The translations under genes were made by a program, and so were the position numbers. From Streptomyces diastaticus subsp. diastaticus (GTDB lineage Bacteria; Actinomycetota; Actinomycetes; Streptomycetales; Streptomycetaceae): DNA of 64,000 nucleotides. Under the pieces are notes generated by a model that worked only from the letters and a program-made list of their open reading frames with translations, had not been told where the DNA came from and made no database searches. Shown one piece after another: positions 36,674-47,179 of this stretch. The DNA lies in contig NZ_BLLN01000002.1 in the NCBI RefSeq assembly GCF_011170125.1, forward strand, positions 1,459,501 through 1,523,500, written 5' to 3'. Within the stretch, counting starts at the first letter, position 1, and each line of letters starts with the position of its first letter.

Positions 36674-36708
36674 GGGCCCCGCGGCACGGTCGCCGTGCGG
36701 CGGGGCCC
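36674..36708 (+). terminator. Terminator after panD
   Basis: A 16-bp stem with one mismatch (36674-36689 with 36693-36708) closes a TCG loop. Confidence 0.65.
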
Positions 36709-36839
36709 GTGCGGGTACCTGAACAGGGGGACGTCGGGGCCGGGACCCCGGGGGAGATCCGCCCTGGTGGGGGAGGGTGGGAACGGGAGCGCGGGGAATC
36801 ACCACGGCGGTCCGCGCCCCCGTTCGGCCGTCGCCGCGT

Positions 36840-36867
36840 TTGACCCGGGGAAGCTCGGGGGTAAGCT
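36840..36867 (+). promoter_or_regulatory. Candidate promoter of the S10 operon
   Basis: TTGACC at 36840-36845, a 16-bp gap and TAAGCT at 36862-36867. The spacing is slightly short. It would give a ~400-nt leader before rpsJ. Confidence 0.5.
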
Positions 36868-37188
36868 TCTCGGCTCGATTGGCTCAAGGCGGGGCCCGTG
36901 TGGCAGACTGGCGGGGTTGCTCGGTTGAGTGCCGATGCCGCGCGCCTCCCGCCGGGAGGACTGGAAGCGAGTCCCACAGTACTCGTCGCCTCAACTGCCC
37001 CAGGTTCGCCGAAGGCAGCGCTGTGGCGGACGTACGGGAATCTTCCGGGAAGTGTGAGCGGGGTACCAGCCAGGCGCCCGGTGGTCACCGCACCGTGAGG
37101 TGCGGCTTCACCGAACCGCGTGGCCACGGTGTGCGACGCGACCCCCCAGATGGGATCCCGCGAGGAGATTTCGTACGGGCGGGAAGGC

Positions 37189-37212
37189 GACACACCCGAC
37201 CGCGTGGGTCGG
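37189..37212 (+). repeat. Leader element shared with the rpsL leader (copy 2)
   Basis: This 24-nt element is identical to 29128-29151 except for one base. The CCGACC/GGTCGG stem is 60 nt before the rpsJ start. The same element therefore precedes the first gene of both the str and S10 operons. Confidence 0.6.
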
Positions 37213-37271
37213 AGAAAGAGACCGGACCCCGGGTCCCAGAGCGTTACGAGAGACAGGACTACCAAGTAGCC

Positions 37272-37580
37272 ATGGCGGGACAGAAGATCCGCATCCGGCT
37301 CAAGGCCTACGACCACGAGGTCATCGACTCCTCGGCGAAGAAGATCGTCGAGACGGTGACCCGCACTGGTGCGTCGGTCGCAGGCCCGGTGCCGCTGCCC
37401 ACTGAGAAGAACGTGTACTGCGTCATCAAGTCGCCGCACAAGTACAAGGACTCTCGCGAGCACTTCGAGATGCGCACCCACAAGCGCCTCATCGACATCC
37501 TCGACCCGACGCCCAAGACCGTTGACTCTCTGATGCGACTCGACCTTCCGGCCGGCGTCGACATCGAGATCAAGCTCTGA
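37272..37580 (+). CDS. rpsJ: 30S ribosomal protein S10 (NusE)
   Basis: 102 residues from ATG 37272, starting [19 protein letters not shown]. It belongs to the 30S head and is also the NusE antitermination partner of NusB and NusG. First gene of the S10 operon; rplC follows 14 nt later. Confidence 0.98.
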   Translation: MAGQKIRIRLKAYDHEVIDSSAKKIVETVTRTGASVAGPVPLPTEKNVYCVIKSPHKYKDSREHFEMRTHKRLIDILDPTPKTVDSLMRLDLPAGVDIEIKL

Positions 37581-37594
37581 GAGGCGCGCTAGAG

Positions 37595-38239
37595 ATGGCT
37601 AAGCAGATTAAGGGCATCCTGGGCGAGAAGCTCGGCATGACCCAGGTCTGGGACGAGAACAACCGGGTCGTCCCGGTGACCGTCGTCAAGGCCGGGCCCA
37701 ATGTCGTGACCCAGGTCCGCACGAATGACACCGACGGCTACGAGGCCGTGCAGATCGCCTTCGGCGAGATCGACCCGCGCAAGGTGAACAAGCCCCTCAA
37801 GGGCCACTTCGCCAAGGCCGACGTCACCCCTCGCCGTCACCTCGTCGAGATCCGTACCGCTGACGCCAGCGAGTACACCCTCGGCCAGGAGCTGAACGCC
37901 GACACCTTCGAGGCCGGCCTCAAGGTCGACGTGACCGGCAAGAGCAAGGGCAAGGGCTTCGCCGGTGTCATGAAGCGTCACAACTTCGCGGGCCTCGGCG
38001 CCGGCCACGGCACCCAGCGCAAGCACCGCTCGCCCGGTTCCATCGGTGGCTGCGCCACCCCGGGCCGTGTGTTCAAGGGCCTCCGCATGGCGGGCCGTAT
38101 GGGCAACGAGCGGGTCACCACCCAGAACCTGACCGTCCACGCCGTTGACGCGGAGAAGGGGCTGCTCCTCATCAAGGGCGCCGTCCCCGGTCCGAACGGC
38201 GGCCTCGTCCTGGTCCGTACCGCGGCCAAGGGGGCCTGA
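37595..38239 (+). CDS. rplC: 50S ribosomal protein L3
   Basis: 214 residues from ATG 37595. [19 protein letters not shown] at the start and the [15 protein letters not shown] loop that reaches towards the peptidyl-transferase centre are typical. An early assembly protein. Second gene of the S10 operon. Confidence 0.98.
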   Translation: MAKQIKGILGEKLGMTQVWDENNRVVPVTVVKAGPNVVTQVRTNDTDGYEAVQIAFGEIDPRKVNKPLKGHFAKADVTPRRHLVEIRTADASEYTLGQELNADTFEAGLKVDVTGKSKGKGFAGVMKRHNFAGLGAGHGTQRKHRSPGSIGGCATPGRVFKGLRMAGRMGNERVTTQNLTVHAVDAEKGLLLIKGAVPGPNGGLVLVRTAAKGA

Positions 38240-38246
38240 GGTAACG

Positions 38247-38900
38247 ATGAGCACCATTGACATCCTTTCGCCGGCAGGCGACAAGGCCGGGACCGTCGAG
38301 CTCCCCGCGGAGATCTTCGACGCGAAGACCAGCGTTCCGCTGATCCACCAGGTCGTCGTCGCCCAGCTGGCCGCTGCCCGACAGGGCACGCACAAGACCA
38401 AGTCGCGTGGCGAGGTGCGCGGCGGTGGCCGCAAGCCGTACCGCCAGAAGGGCACCGGCCGCGCCCGTCAGGGTTCGACCCGCGCCCCGCAGTTCGCCGG
38501 CGGTGGCGTCGTCCACGGCCCCGTGCCGCGTGACTACTCGCAGCGGACCCCGAAGAAGATGAAGGCCGCCGCCCTGCGCGGTGCCCTCTCGGACCGGGCC
38601 CGCCACGACCGCATCCACGTCGTCACCGGCGTGGTCGAGGGCGAGATCTCGACGAAGGCCGCCAAGGGTCTGCTCGGCAAGATCAGCGAGCGCAAGAACG
38701 TGCTCCTGGTCATCGAGCGTTCCGACGAGGCCGCGCTGCTCTCCGCCCGCAACCTGCCCCAGGTGCACATCCTGGAGCCGGGCCAGCTGAACACGTACGA
38801 CGTTCTCGTCTCGGACGACGTGGTCTTCACCCAGGCCGCCTTCGAGTCCTTCGTGTCCGGCCCCAAGGCCGCCAACGAGACCGAAGGGAGCGACGCCTGA
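38247..38900 (+). CDS. rplD: 50S ribosomal protein L4
   Basis: 217 residues from ATG 38247. The exit-tunnel loop is recognisable ([20 protein letters not shown], then GSTRAPQ), the site where macrolide-resistance changes occur; it looks wild type. The stop overlaps the rplW start by one base. Confidence 0.97.
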   Translation: MSTIDILSPAGDKAGTVELPAEIFDAKTSVPLIHQVVVAQLAAARQGTHKTKSRGEVRGGGRKPYRQKGTGRARQGSTRAPQFAGGGVVHGPVPRDYSQRTPKKMKAAALRGALSDRARHDRIHVVTGVVEGEISTKAAKGLLGKISERKNVLLVIERSDEAALLSARNLPQVHILEPGQLNTYDVLVSDDVVFTQAAFESFVSGPKAANETEGSDA

Positions 38901-39316
38901 TGGCCACGCGTCACCCGAGCATTGCCCCCAAGGCGGCCAAGGCCGCCAAGGCCGCGCGCGTCGCCAAGGCGAAGCGCCACGCCGCCGAGGGCAAGAACAC
39001 CGTCGAGACCCCGCTGAGCAAGGGCTTCACGGACCCCCGTGACGTCCTCGTCAAGCCGGTCGTCTCGGAAAAGAGCTACGCGCTCCTCGACGAGAACAAG
39101 TACACGTTCATCGTCGCGCCCAACGCCAACAAGACCCAGATCAAGGAAGCCGTCCAGGCGGTCTTCGAGGTCAAGGTCACCGGGGTGAACACGATCAACC
39201 GTCAGGGGAAGCGCAAGCGGACCCGCACCGGTTTCGGCAAGCGTGCCGACACCAAGCGCGCGATCGTGACCCTCGCCGAGGGCGACCGTATCGACATCTT
39301 CGGCCAGGCCTCCTAA
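38900..39316 (+). CDS. rplW: 50S ribosomal protein L23
   Basis: 138 residues from ATG 38900, about 40 longer than E. coli L23. The extra length is an N-terminal Lys/Ala-rich stretch ([20 protein letters not shown]). The core begins at [16 protein letters not shown]. It borders the tunnel exit and docks trigger factor and SRP. Confidence 0.97.
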   Translation: MATRHPSIAPKAAKAAKAARVAKAKRHAAEGKNTVETPLSKGFTDPRDVLVKPVVSEKSYALLDENKYTFIVAPNANKTQIKEAVQAVFEVKVTGVNTINRQGKRKRTRTGFGKRADTKRAIVTLAEGDRIDIFGQAS

Positions 39317-39354
39317 CGGAGCGCCCTGGTCCGATATCGGACGAGGACTGAGAA

Positions 39355-40191
39355 ATGGGTATCCGCAAGTACAAGCCGACGACTCCGGGCCGTCGTGGGT
39401 CCAGCGTCGCCGACTTCGTCGAGGTCACGCGGTCCACGCCGGAGAAGTCGCTGGTCCGCCCCCTGCACAACAAGGGCGGCCGTAACAACACCGGTCGTGT
39501 GACCGTTCGCCACCAGGGTGGCGGACACAAGCGCGCCTACCGCGTGATCGACTTCCGTCGTCACGACAAGGACGGCGTGCCGGCGAAGGTCGCGCACATC
39601 GAGTACGACCCCAACCGCACCGCGCGTATCGCGCTGCTGCACTACGTGGACGGCGAGAAGCGCTACATCCTCGCCCCCCGCAACCTGACGCAGGGCGACC
39701 GGATCGAGAACGGTCCGGGCGCGGACATCAAGCCCGGCAACAACCTGGCGCTCCGCAACATCCCGGTCGGTACGACTCTCCACGCCATCGAGCTGCGGCC
39801 CGGCGGCGGCGCGAAGCTCGCCCGCTCCGCGGGCGCCTCCGTGCAGCTGCTCGCGAAGGAAGGGTCCATGGCCCACCTTCGTATGCCGTCCGGAGAGATC
39901 CGCCTGGTCGACGTCCGCTGCCGCGCCACCATCGGTGAGGTCGGCAACGCCGAGCAGTCGAACATCAACTGGGGCAAGGCCGGCCGCAAGCGCTGGCTGG
40001 GCGTCCGCCCGTCCGTTCGCGGTGTGGCGATGAACCCGGTTGACCACCCCCACGGTGGTGGTGAGGGCAAGACCAGCGGTGGTCGCCACCCGGTCTCCCC
40101 CTGGGGTCAGAAGGAGGGTCGTACGCGTTCTCCCAAGAAGGCGAGCAACAAGTACATCGTCCGCCGCCGCAAGACGAACAAGAAGCGCTAG
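39355..40191 (+). CDS. rplB: 50S ribosomal protein L2
   Basis: 278 residues from ATG 39355. It is required for subunit association and peptidyl-transferase assembly. The C-terminal [20 protein letters not shown] holds the conserved His region. Its position after rplW and before rpsS is canonical. Confidence 0.98.
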   Translation: MGIRKYKPTTPGRRGSSVADFVEVTRSTPEKSLVRPLHNKGGRNNTGRVTVRHQGGGHKRAYRVIDFRRHDKDGVPAKVAHIEYDPNRTARIALLHYVDGEKRYILAPRNLTQGDRIENGPGADIKPGNNLALRNIPVGTTLHAIELRPGGGAKLARSAGASVQLLAKEGSMAHLRMPSGEIRLVDVRCRATIGEVGNAEQSNINWGKAGRKRWLGVRPSVRGVAMNPVDHPHGGGEGKTSGGRHPVSPWGQKEGRTRSPKKASNKYIVRRRKTNKKR

Positions 40192-40203
40192 GAGCGGGTT
40201 TAG

Positions 40204-40485
40204 ATGCCGCGTAGTCTCAAGAAGGGGCCCTTCGTCGACGACCACCTGATCAAGAAGGTGGATGTCCAGAACGAAGCCGGCACCAAGAACGTCATCAAGA
40301 CCTGGTCCCGTCGCTCGATGATCGTCCCGGCCATGCTCGGCCACACGATCGCGGTGCACAACGGCAAGACCCACATCCCGGTGTTCGTCACCGAGTCGAT
40401 GGTCGGCCACAAGCTCGGCGAGTTCTCGCCGACTCGCACCTTCCGCGGCCACGTCAAGGACGACCGGAAGTCGAAGCGCCGCTAA
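40204..40485 (+). CDS. rpsS: 30S ribosomal protein S19
   Basis: 93 residues from ATG 40204, starting [19 protein letters not shown]. It sits in the 30S head beside S13 and near the A-site tRNA. Confidence 0.98.
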   Translation: MPRSLKKGPFVDDHLIKKVDVQNEAGTKNVIKTWSRRSMIVPAMLGHTIAVHNGKTHIPVFVTESMVGHKLGEFSPTRTFRGHVKDDRKSKRR

Positions 40486-40532
40486 AGGCGGGGTGGAAAC
40501 GACGACTTATGACTAACACCGAAGGGACAACC

Positions 40533-40880
40533 ATGGAAGCCAGGGCCCAGGCGCGGTACATCCGCGTCACGCCCATGAAGGCCCGCCGCGTGGTGGACCT
40601 CATCCGTGGCATGGATGCCACGGAGGCTCAGGCGGTCCTGCGTTTCGCCCCGCAGGCCGCGAGCGTGCCGGTCGGCAAGGTGCTGGACAGCGCCATCGCC
40701 AACGCCGCGCACAACTACGACCACACCGACGCCTCTTCGCTGGTCATCAGCGAGGCGTACGTGGACGAGGGCCCGACCCTGAAGCGGTTCCGGCCGCGCG
40801 CCCAGGGCCGTGCCTACCGGATCCGTAAGCGGACCAGCCACATCACCGTGGTCGTCAGCAGCAAGGAAGGAACCCGGTAA
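40533..40880 (+). CDS. rplV: 50S ribosomal protein L22
   Basis: 115 residues. The ATG at 40533 was preferred because GAAGGGA lies 6 nt before it; an ATG at 40509 would add MTNTEGTT and has only a weak ribosome site. L22 lines the exit tunnel. Its stop overlaps the rpsC start. Confidence 0.95.
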   Translation: MEARAQARYIRVTPMKARRVVDLIRGMDATEAQAVLRFAPQAASVPVGKVLDSAIANAAHNYDHTDASSLVISEAYVDEGPTLKRFRPRAQGRAYRIRKRTSHITVVVSSKEGTR

Positions 40881-41710
40881 TGGGCCAGAAGGTAAACCCG
40901 CACGGGTTCCGTCTCGGTGTCACGACCGACTTCAAGTCGCGTTGGTACGCCGACAAGCTGTACAAGGACTACGTCAAGGAAGACGTCGCCATTCGTCGCA
41001 TGATGACGAAGGGCATGGAGCGGGCCGGCATCTCCAAGGTGGAGATCGAGCGCACCCGCGACCGCGTCCGCGTTGACATCCACACCGCGCGTCCGGGCAT
41101 CGTCATCGGCCGCCGTGGCGCCGAGGCCGACCGCATCCGCGGCGAGCTGGAGAAGCTCACCGGCAAGCAGGTGCAGCTCAACATCCTCGAGGTCAAGAAC
41201 CCCGAGACCGACGCTCAGCTGGTGGCCCAGGCCGTCGCCGAGCAGCTGTCCTCGCGTGTCTCCTTCCGGCGTGCCATGCGTAAGAGCATGCAGTCGTCGA
41301 TGAAGGCCGGCGCCAAGGGCATCAAGATCCAGTGCGGCGGTCGTCTCGGCGGCGCCGAGATGTCCCGTTCGGAGTTCTACCGCGAGGGCCGCGTGCCCCT
41401 GCACACGCTCCGCGCCAACGTGGACTACGGCTTCTTCGAGGCCAAGACGACCTTCGGCCGCATCGGCGTGAAGGTCTGGATCTACAAGGGCGACGTCAAG
41501 AACATCGCCGAGGTTCGCGCCGAGAACGCCGCGGCCCGCGCCGGCAACCGTCCGGCCCGTGGCGGCGGCAACGACCGCCCGGCCCGTGGCCGCGGTGGCG
41601 AGCGTCGCGGTCGTAAGCCGCAGCAGCAGTCCGCGCCGGCTGCCGAGGCCCCCAAGGCCGAGGCGCCCGCCGCTGCCGCTCCGGCTGAGAGCACCGGAAC
41701 GGAGGCCTGA
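40880..41710 (+). CDS. rpsC: 30S ribosomal protein S3
   Basis: 276 residues from ATG 40880. A KH domain lies around residues 55-105 ([16 protein letters not shown]). The C-terminus carries an Arg/Gly-rich and then Ala/Pro-rich tail of about 60 residues ([14 protein letters not shown]...) absent from E. coli. S3 forms the mRNA entry channel with helicase activity. Confidence 0.98.
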   Translation: MGQKVNPHGFRLGVTTDFKSRWYADKLYKDYVKEDVAIRRMMTKGMERAGISKVEIERTRDRVRVDIHTARPGIVIGRRGAEADRIRGELEKLTGKQVQLNILEVKNPETDAQLVAQAVAEQLSSRVSFRRAMRKSMQSSMKAGAKGIKIQCGGRLGGAEMSRSEFYREGRVPLHTLRANVDYGFFEAKTTFGRIGVKVWIYKGDVKNIAEVRAENAAARAGNRPARGGGNDRPARGRGGERRGRKPQQQSAPAAEAPKAEAPAAAAPAESTGTEA

Positions 41711-41715
41711 GGGTC

Positions 41716-42135
41716 ATGCTGATCCCCCGTAGGGTCAAGCACCGCAAGCAGCACCACCCGAAGCGGAACGGTATGGCCAAGGGCGGTACCGAGGTCGCGT
41801 TCGGCGAGTACGGCATCCAGGCGGTCACCCCCGCCTACGTGACGAACCGCCAGATCGAGGCCGCTCGTATCGCGATGACCCGCCACATCAAGCGTGGCGG
41901 CAAGGTCTGGATCAACATCTACCCGGACCGCCCGCTCACGAAGAAGCCCGCCGAGACCCGCATGGGTTCCGGTAAGGGTTCGCCCGAGTGGTGGATCGCG
42001 AACGTCAAGCCGGGTCGGGTGATGTTCGAGCTGTCCTACCCGAACGAGAAGATTGCGCGTGAGGCGCTTACCCGCGCTGCTCACAAGCTTCCGATGAAGT
42101 GCCGGATTGTTCGGCGCGAGGCAGGTGAGTCGTGA
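41716..42135 (+). CDS. rplP: 50S ribosomal protein L16
   Basis: 139 residues from ATG 41716, starting [32 protein letters not shown] is the conserved part near the A site. The stop overlaps the rpmC start. Confidence 0.98.
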   Translation: MLIPRRVKHRKQHHPKRNGMAKGGTEVAFGEYGIQAVTPAYVTNRQIEAARIAMTRHIKRGGKVWINIYPDRPLTKKPAETRMGSGKGSPEWWIANVKPGRVMFELSYPNEKIAREALTRAAHKLPMKCRIVRREAGES

Positions 42136-42359
42136 TGTCGGCCGGTACCAAGGCGTCCGAGCTGCGCGAGCTGGGCAACGAGGAGCTTCTGGCGAAGCTC
42201 CGCGAGGCCAAGGACGAGCTGTTCAAGCTCCGCTTCCAGGCGGCGACGGGTCAGCTCGAGAACCACGGTCGGCTGAAGGCCGTCCGTAAGGACATCGCCC
42301 GGATCTACACCCTGATGCGCGAGCGCGAGCTGGGCATCGAGACGGTGGAGAGCGCCTGA
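42135..42359 (+). CDS. rpmC: 50S ribosomal protein L29
   Basis: 74 residues from the ATG at 42135; an overlapping GTG at 42132 is also possible. Two helices with [19 protein letters not shown] are diagnostic. It lies beside L23 at the tunnel exit. The stop overlaps the rpsQ start. Confidence 0.97.
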   Translation: MSAGTKASELRELGNEELLAKLREAKDELFKLRFQAATGQLENHGRLKAVRKDIARIYTLMRERELGIETVESA

Positions 42360-42646
42360 TGAGCGAGAGCAACGTGACTGAAGAGACCAAGGACGCCCGC
42401 GGCTTCCGCAAGACCCGCGAGGGTCTGGTGGTCAGCGACAAGATGGACAAGACCGTCGTCGTCGCCGTCGAGGACCGCGTCAAGCACGCCCTGTACGGCA
42501 AGGTCATCCGCCGTACGAACAAGCTCAAGGCCCACGACGAGCAGAACGCTGCCGGCGTCGGCGACCGCGTCCTCCTGATGGAGACCCGGCCGCTGTCCGC
42601 CACCAAGCGCTGGCGCATCGTCGAGATCCTCGAGAAGGCCAAGTAA
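42359..42646 (+). CDS. rpsQ: 30S ribosomal protein S17
   Basis: 95 residues from ATG 42359. [20 protein letters not shown] is the OB-fold core that binds 16S rRNA. Last gene of the S10 part; a structured 133-nt gap follows. Confidence 0.97.
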   Translation: MSESNVTEETKDARGFRKTREGLVVSDKMDKTVVVAVEDRVKHALYGKVIRRTNKLKAHDEQNAAGVGDRVLLMETRPLSATKRWRIVEILEKAK

Positions 42647-42677
42647 TCCCTTCCGGGACTACAGGCAAGAGCATCCC

Positions 42678-42751
42678 TCCGAGGGGTGACCCTCGGACCA
42701 GTTCCGCCAGGCTCGGCAGGGGAGACACCCCACGGGTTCCCTCCCCTGCCG
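42678..42751 (+). terminator. Two hairpins between rpsQ and rplN
   Basis: TCCGAGGG/CCCTCGGA around GTGA (42678-42697), then CGGCAGGGGAG/CTCCCCTGCCG (42714-42724 with 42741-42751) with a 16-nt loop. No T run. They mark the S10/spc operon junction and may be a partial terminator or processing site. Confidence 0.4.
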
Positions 42752-42779
42752 GGAACCGGCAGACGATCAGGAGATAGAC

Positions 42780-43148
42780 GTGATCCAGCAGGAGTCGCGA
42801 CTTCGCGTCGCCGACAACACGGGTGCGAAGGAGATCCTCACCATCCGCGTTCTCGGTGGCTCGGGCCGCCGCTACGCGGGCATCGGTGATGTCATCGTCG
42901 CCACCGTCAAGGACGCGATCCCGGGCGGCAATGTGAAGAAGGGTGACGTCGTCAAGGCCGTCATCGTTCGCACCGTCAAGGAGCGCCGTCGCGCGGATGG
43001 CTCGTACATCCGCTTCGACGAGAACGCCGCCGTCATTCTGAAGAACGACGGCGACCCCCGCGGCACCCGTATCTTCGGCCCGGTCGGCCGTGAGCTGCGC
43101 GAGAAGAAGTTCATGAAGATCATCTCGCTCGCGCCGGAGGTGCTGTAA
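42780..43148 (+). CDS. rplN: 50S ribosomal protein L14
   Basis: 122 residues from GTG 42780 (CAGGAGA upstream). [19 protein letters not shown] is the conserved start. It contacts 16S rRNA in an intersubunit bridge. First gene of the spc operon. Confidence 0.98.
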   Translation: MIQQESRLRVADNTGAKEILTIRVLGGSGRRYAGIGDVIVATVKDAIPGGNVKKGDVVKAVIVRTVKERRRADGSYIRFDENAAVILKNDGDPRGTRIFGPVGRELREKKFMKIISLAPEVL

Positions 43149-43150
43149 GC

Positions 43151-43474
43151 ATGAAGATCAAGAAGGGCGACCTGGTCCAGGTCATCACCGGTAAGGACAA
43201 GGGCAAGCAGGGCAAGGTCATTGCCGCTTACCCGCGCGAGGAGCGCGTCCTGGTCGAGGGTGTCAACCGGGTCAAGAAGCACACCAAGGCGAACCAGCCG
43301 GGCCGCGCGTCGCAGGCCGGCGGGATCGTGACCACCGAAGCCCCGGTCCACGTGAGCAACGTGTCGCTCGTCGTGGAGAAGGACGGCAACAAGGTCGTCA
43401 CCCGCGTCGGGTACCGCTTCGACGAGGACGGCAACAAGATCCGCGTTGCCAAGCGGACCGGTGAGGACATCTGA
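43151..43474 (+). CDS. rplX: 50S ribosomal protein L24
   Basis: 107 residues from ATG 43151 with a KOW motif at [18 protein letters not shown]. An assembly initiator near the tunnel exit. The stop overlaps rplE. Confidence 0.97.
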   Translation: MKIKKGDLVQVITGKDKGKQGKVIAAYPREERVLVEGVNRVKKHTKANQPGRASQAGGIVTTEAPVHVSNVSLVVEKDGNKVVTRVGYRFDEDGNKIRVAKRTGEDI

Positions 43475-44031
43475 TGACGACCACCACTGCACCCCGTCTG
43501 AAGCTGAAGTACCGCGAGGAGATCGCGGGCAAGCTGCGTGACGAGTTCGCGTACGAGAACGTCATGCAGGTCCCCGGCCTGACCAAGATCGTGGTCAACA
43601 TGGGTGTGGGCGACGCCGCCCGCGACTCCAAGCTGATCGAGGGCGCCATCCGCGACCTCACCACGATCACCGGCCAGAAGCCGGCCGTCACCAAGGCCCG
43701 GAAGTCCATCGCGCAGTTCAAGCTGCGTGAGGGTCAGCCGATCGGTGCCCACGTGACCCTGCGCGGCGACCGCATGTGGGAGTTCCTGGACCGCACCCTG
43801 TCGCTGGCGCTCCCGCGCATCCGCGACTTCCGCGGCCTGTCCCCCAAGCAGTTCGACGGCCGTGGCAACTACACCTTCGGTCTCACGGAGCAGGTCATGT
43901 TCCACGAGATCGACCAGGACAAGATCGACCGCGTCCGGGGTATGGACATCACCGTGGTCACCACGGCGACCAACGACGCTGAGGGCCGCGCGCTCCTTCG
44001 TCACCTCGGCTTCCCGTTCAAGGAGGCGTGA
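43474..44031 (+). CDS. rplE: 50S ribosomal protein L5
   Basis: 185 residues from ATG 43474. It binds 5S rRNA in the central protuberance; [15 protein letters not shown] and the [20 protein letters not shown] segment are typical. rpsN starts 3 nt downstream. Confidence 0.98.
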   Translation: MTTTTAPRLKLKYREEIAGKLRDEFAYENVMQVPGLTKIVVNMGVGDAARDSKLIEGAIRDLTTITGQKPAVTKARKSIAQFKLREGQPIGAHVTLRGDRMWEFLDRTLSLALPRIRDFRGLSPKQFDGRGNYTFGLTEQVMFHEIDQDKIDRVRGMDITVVTTATNDAEGRALLRHLGFPFKEA

Positions 44032-44034
44032 GCC

Positions 44035-44220
44035 GTGGCGAAGAAGGCTCTCATCGCAAAGGCCGCTCGCAAGCCGAAGTTCGGCGTGCGCGGCTACACC
44101 CGCTGCCAGCGGTGCGGCCGTCCGCACTCTGTCTACCGCAAGTTCGGCCTGTGCCGCGTCTGCCTTCGTGAGATGGCTCACCGCGGCGAGCTGCCGGGCG
44201 TGACCAAGAGCTCCTGGTAG
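44035..44220 (+). CDS. rpsN: 30S ribosomal protein S14, zinc-binding short type
   Basis: 61 residues from GTG 44035. CQRCGRPHS and CRVC supply the four Cys zinc ligands, making this the short type Z (C+) S14. In Streptomyces the zinc-free paralogues lie elsewhere and are used when zinc is scarce. It precedes a 247-nt gap. Confidence 0.97.
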   Translation: MAKKALIAKAARKPKFGVRGYTRCQRCGRPHSVYRKFGLCRVCLREMAHRGELPGVTKSSW

Positions 44221-44261
44221 ATCCCGCTTCAGGGATTCACCGGGCCTCTGGTAAGCATCCA

Positions 44262-44318
44262 GGCGGCGGACGATCTTCCTCCGATGGCTTAGGCTGGAGA
44301 GGTTGGCCGTCCGCCGCC
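44262..44318 (+). promoter_or_regulatory. Structured leader between rpsN and rpsH
   Basis: GGCGGCGGACG at 44262-44272 pairs perfectly with CGTCCGCCGCC at 44308-44318 across 35 nt that contain GGCTTAGGCTGG. Most genes here are overlapping or only 3-20 nt apart, so a 247-nt structured gap suggests a terminator or leader with its own promoter for rpsH onward. Confidence 0.4.
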
Positions 44319-44467
44319 CTGGACAGCCCGCGGACGCTCACCACTGAGCAGTCCGCATATGACGCTTACTACGCCGTAGGTCCCCGCGCCGCACCCGTCC
44401 CGTCCCGGATCGGGGAGAGGGATGGCGCATACAGGAAACCCCGGCGAGAAAGGCCGAAGGCCGATTC

Positions 44468-44866
44468 ATGACCATGACTGATCCGATCGCAGACATGCTT
44501 ACGCGTCTGCGTAACGCCAACTCGGCGTACCACGACTCCGTCGTGATGCCGCACAGCAAGATCAAGTCGCACATCGCGGAGATCCTCCAGCAGGAGGGCT
44601 TCATCACGGGCTGGAAGACCGAGGACGCCGAGGTCGGCAAGAACCTCGTCCTCGAGCTGAAGTTCGGTCCGAACCGTGAGCGCTCCATCGCGGGCATCAA
44701 GCGGATCTCCAAGCCCGGTCTCCGGGTCTACGCGAAGTCCACCAACCTGCCGAAGGTCCTCGGCGGTCTCGGCGTGGCGATCATCTCCACGTCGCACGGC
44801 CTCCTGACCGGCCAGCAGGCGCAGAAGAAGGGCGTGGGTGGGGAAGTCCTCGCCTACGTCTGGTAG
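44468..44866 (+). CDS. rpsH: 30S ribosomal protein S8
   Basis: 132 residues from ATG 44468 (a second ATG is two codons later). [16 protein letters not shown] and the C-terminal [20 protein letters not shown] are diagnostic. It binds the 16S central domain and in E. coli represses the spc operon. Confidence 0.98.
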   Translation: MTMTDPIADMLTRLRNANSAYHDSVVMPHSKIKSHIAEILQQEGFITGWKTEDAEVGKNLVLELKFGPNRERSIAGIKRISKPGLRVYAKSTNLPKVLGGLGVAIISTSHGLLTGQQAQKKGVGGEVLAYVW

Positions 44867-44887
44867 TCGGGAACGGAGGAAAAGCTC

Positions 44888-45427
44888 ATGTCGCGTATTG
44901 GCAAGCTTCCCATCACGGTTCCCGCCGGCGTGGACGTCACCATCGATGGCCGTACGGTCGGCGTGAAGGGCCCCAAGGGCACCCTCGCGCACACCATCGT
45001 CGCGCCGATCGAGATCGCTAAGGGCGAGGACGGCACCCTCTCGGTGACGCGCCCGAACGACGAGCGTCAGAACAGGGCTCTGCACGGCCTGTCCCGCACG
45101 CTGGTGGCGAACATGATCACCGGTGTGACCCAGGGATACGTCAAGAAGCTCGAAATCAACGGTGTCGGTTACCGCGTGGTCGCGAAGGGCTCCAACCTGG
45201 AGTTCTCTCTCGGCTACTCCCACCCGATCCTGGTCGAGGCCCCTGAGGGCATCACCTTCAAGGTCGAGACCCCGACCCGTTTCTCGGTCGAGGGCATCGA
45301 CAAGCAGAAGGTCGGCGAGGTTGCGGCCAACATCCGCAAGCTGCGCAAGCCCGACCCGTACAAGGCCAAGGGCGTCAAGTACGAGGGCGAAGTCATCCGC
45401 CGCAAGGTCGGAAAGGCGGGTAAGTAA
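44888..45427 (+). CDS. rplF: 50S ribosomal protein L6
   Basis: 179 residues from ATG 44888 (GGAGGAAA upstream). The start [15 protein letters not shown] and the C-terminal [24 protein letters not shown] are characteristic. It lies near the factor-binding site. Confidence 0.98.
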   Translation: MSRIGKLPITVPAGVDVTIDGRTVGVKGPKGTLAHTIVAPIEIAKGEDGTLSVTRPNDERQNRALHGLSRTLVANMITGVTQGYVKKLEINGVGYRVVAKGSNLEFSLGYSHPILVEAPEGITFKVETPTRFSVEGIDKQKVGEVAANIRKLRKPDPYKAKGVKYEGEVIRRKVGKAGK

Positions 45428-45430
45428 GCC

Positions 45431-45814
45431 ATGGCATACGGTGTGAAGATCGCTAAGGGCAACGCCTACAAGGCCGCTGCCATCAAGCGCCGGCACATCC
45501 GCGTCCGCAAGAAGGTCTCGGGCACCGAAGTGCGCCCGCGCCTGGTCGTGACGCGTTCCAACCGCCACATGGTCGCCCAGGTGATCGACGACATCAAGGG
45601 TCACACCCTGGCGTCGGCGTCCACCCTGGACACGTCCATCCGCGGTGCCGAAGGCGACAAGTCCGCCCACGCCAAGCAGGTCGGCGCACTCGTCGCCGAG
45701 CGCGCCAAGGCCGCGGGTGTCGAGGCTGTCGTGTTCGACCGTGGTGGCAACAAGTACGCCGGGCGCATCGCCGCCCTGGCGGACGCCGCCCGCGAAGCCG
45801 GGCTCAAGTTCTGA
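45431..45814 (+). CDS. rplR: 50S ribosomal protein L18
   Basis: 127 residues from ATG 45431. It binds 5S rRNA with L5. [20 protein letters not shown] and the [19 protein letters not shown] segment are typical. Followed by rpsE after 66 nt. Confidence 0.98.
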   Translation: MAYGVKIAKGNAYKAAAIKRRHIRVRKKVSGTEVRPRLVVTRSNRHMVAQVIDDIKGHTLASASTLDTSIRGAEGDKSAHAKQVGALVAERAKAAGVEAVVFDRGGNKYAGRIAALADAAREAGLKF

Positions 45815-45880
45815 GCCTCCGTCGCGGACAGCGACTCAATGTCGCTGCGTAGCTAGCGGAAACAGAGAGAGGTAAATCCA

Positions 45881-46483
45881 ATGGCTGGACCCCAGCGCCG
45901 CGGAAGCGGTGCCGGTGGCGGCGAGCGGCGGGACCGGAAGGGCCGCGACGGCGGCGCAGCTGCCGAGAAGACCGCGTACGTCGAGCGTGTCGTCGCGATC
46001 AACCGAGTCGCCAAGGTTGTGAAGGGTGGTCGCCGCTTCAGCTTCACCGCGCTGGTCGTGGTGGGCGACGCGGACGGCACCGTGGGTGTCGGTTACGGCA
46101 AGGCCAAGGAGGTGCCGGCCGCCATCGCCAAGGGTGTGGAGGAGGCCAAGAAGCACTTCTTCAAGGTCCCCCGTATCCAGGGCACCATCCCGCACCCCAT
46201 CACGGGCGAGAAGGCCGCGGGCGTCGTCATGCTCAAGCCTGCTTCCCCCGGTACCGGTGTGATCGCCGGTGGCCCCGTGCGCGCCGTCCTCGAGTGCGCC
46301 GGTGTGCACGACATCCTGTCGAAGTCCCTGGGCTCCGACAACCAGATCAACATCGTCCACGCGACCGTGGCGGCCCTCAAGGGCCTCCAGCGTCCCGAGG
46401 AGATCGCGGCCCGCCGCGGTCTGCCCCTCGAGGACGTGGCCCCCGCGGCCCTGCTGCGTGCGCGTGCGGGAGCGGGTGCGTGA
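45881..46483 (+). CDS. rpsE: 30S ribosomal protein S5
   Basis: 200 residues from ATG 45881. An N-terminal Gly/Arg-rich extension (about 30) precedes the double-stranded-RNA-binding domain ([19 protein letters not shown]). It forms the mRNA entry site with S3 and S4 and contains the spectinomycin loop. The stop overlaps rpmD. Confidence 0.98.
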   Translation: MAGPQRRGSGAGGGERRDRKGRDGGAAAEKTAYVERVVAINRVAKVVKGGRRFSFTALVVVGDADGTVGVGYGKAKEVPAAIAKGVEEAKKHFFKVPRIQGTIPHPITGEKAAGVVMLKPASPGTGVIAGGPVRAVLECAGVHDILSKSLGSDNQINIVHATVAALKGLQRPEEIAARRGLPLEDVAPAALLRARAGAGA

Positions 46484-46665
46484 TGCCGCAGCTCAAGATC
46501 ACGCAGACGAAGTCGTACATCGGCAGCAAGCAGAACCACCGCGACACCCTGCGTACGCTCGGCCTCAAGAAGGTCAACGACGTGGTTGTCAAGGAGGACC
46601 GCCCCGAGTTCCGCGGCATGGTGCACACCGTCCGCCACCTCGTGACGGTCGAGGAGGTCGACTGA
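46483..46665 (+). CDS. rpmD: 50S ribosomal protein L30
   Basis: 60 residues from ATG 46483: [20 protein letters not shown] at the start and [13 protein letters not shown] at the end. Normal length for L30; coupled to rpsE by an ATGA overlap. Confidence 0.97.
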   Translation: MPQLKITQTKSYIGSKQNHRDTLRTLGLKKVNDVVVKEDRPEFRGMVHTVRHLVTVEEVD

Positions 46666-46666
46666 C

Positions 46667-47122
46667 ATGGCGGAGCAGAACCCGCTGAAGGTCCACAACC
46701 TCCGTCCTGCCCCCGGCGCCAAGACCGCCAAGACCCGTGTGGGTCGTGGTGAGGCGTCGAAGGGTAAGACCGCTGGTCGTGGCACCAAGGGCACCAAGGC
46801 CCGTTACCAGGTTCCGGAGCGCTTCGAGGGCGGGCAGATGCCCCTCCACATGCGTCTCCCGAAGCTCAAGGGCTTCAAGAACCCGTTCAAGACCGAGTTC
46901 CAGGTCGTGAACCTCGACAAGCTGGCCGAGCTGTACCCCGAGGGTGGCGAGGTCACCGTCGAGGGTCTGGTCGCCAAGGGTGCCGTTCGCAGGAACAGCC
47001 TCGTCAAGGTGCTCGGCCAGGGCGAGGTCTCCGTGGCGCTGCAGGTGACGGTCGACGCCGTCTCCGGCTCCGCCAAGGAGAAGATCGCCGCCGCCGGCGG
47101 CTCCGTCACCGAACTCGTCTGA
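46667..47122 (+). CDS. rplO: 50S ribosomal protein L15
   Basis: 151 residues from ATG 46667. [15 protein letters not shown] and [10 protein letters not shown] mark the Gly/Arg-rich N-terminal tail that runs into 23S rRNA. Last ribosomal gene before secY. Confidence 0.98.
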   Translation: MAEQNPLKVHNLRPAPGAKTAKTRVGRGEASKGKTAGRGTKGTKARYQVPERFEGGQMPLHMRLPKLKGFKNPFKTEFQVVNLDKLAELYPEGGEVTVEGLVAKGAVRRNSLVKVLGQGEVSVALQVTVDAVSGSAKEKIAAAGGSVTELV

Positions 47123-47145
47123 GTTCGTTGACCGGTACGTAACCC

Positions 47146-47179
47146 ACCGGGGATGCCTCATAAATGGGGCATCCCCGGT
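47146..47179 (+). terminator. Hairpin between rplO and secY
   Basis: A perfect 12-bp stem (47146-47157 with 47168-47179) closes a 10-nt loop TCATAAATGG. It separates the spc ribosomal genes from secY, which may have its own promoter in the remaining ~180 nt. Confidence 0.6.

Larger units (their letters stand above)
36657..37271. other. panD-rpsJ intergenic region (S10 operon leader)
   Basis: 615 bp without a supported gene. It holds the panD terminator, a candidate promoter at 36840-36867 and a long S10-operon leader ending with the repeated hairpin at 37189-37212. Confidence 0.5.
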
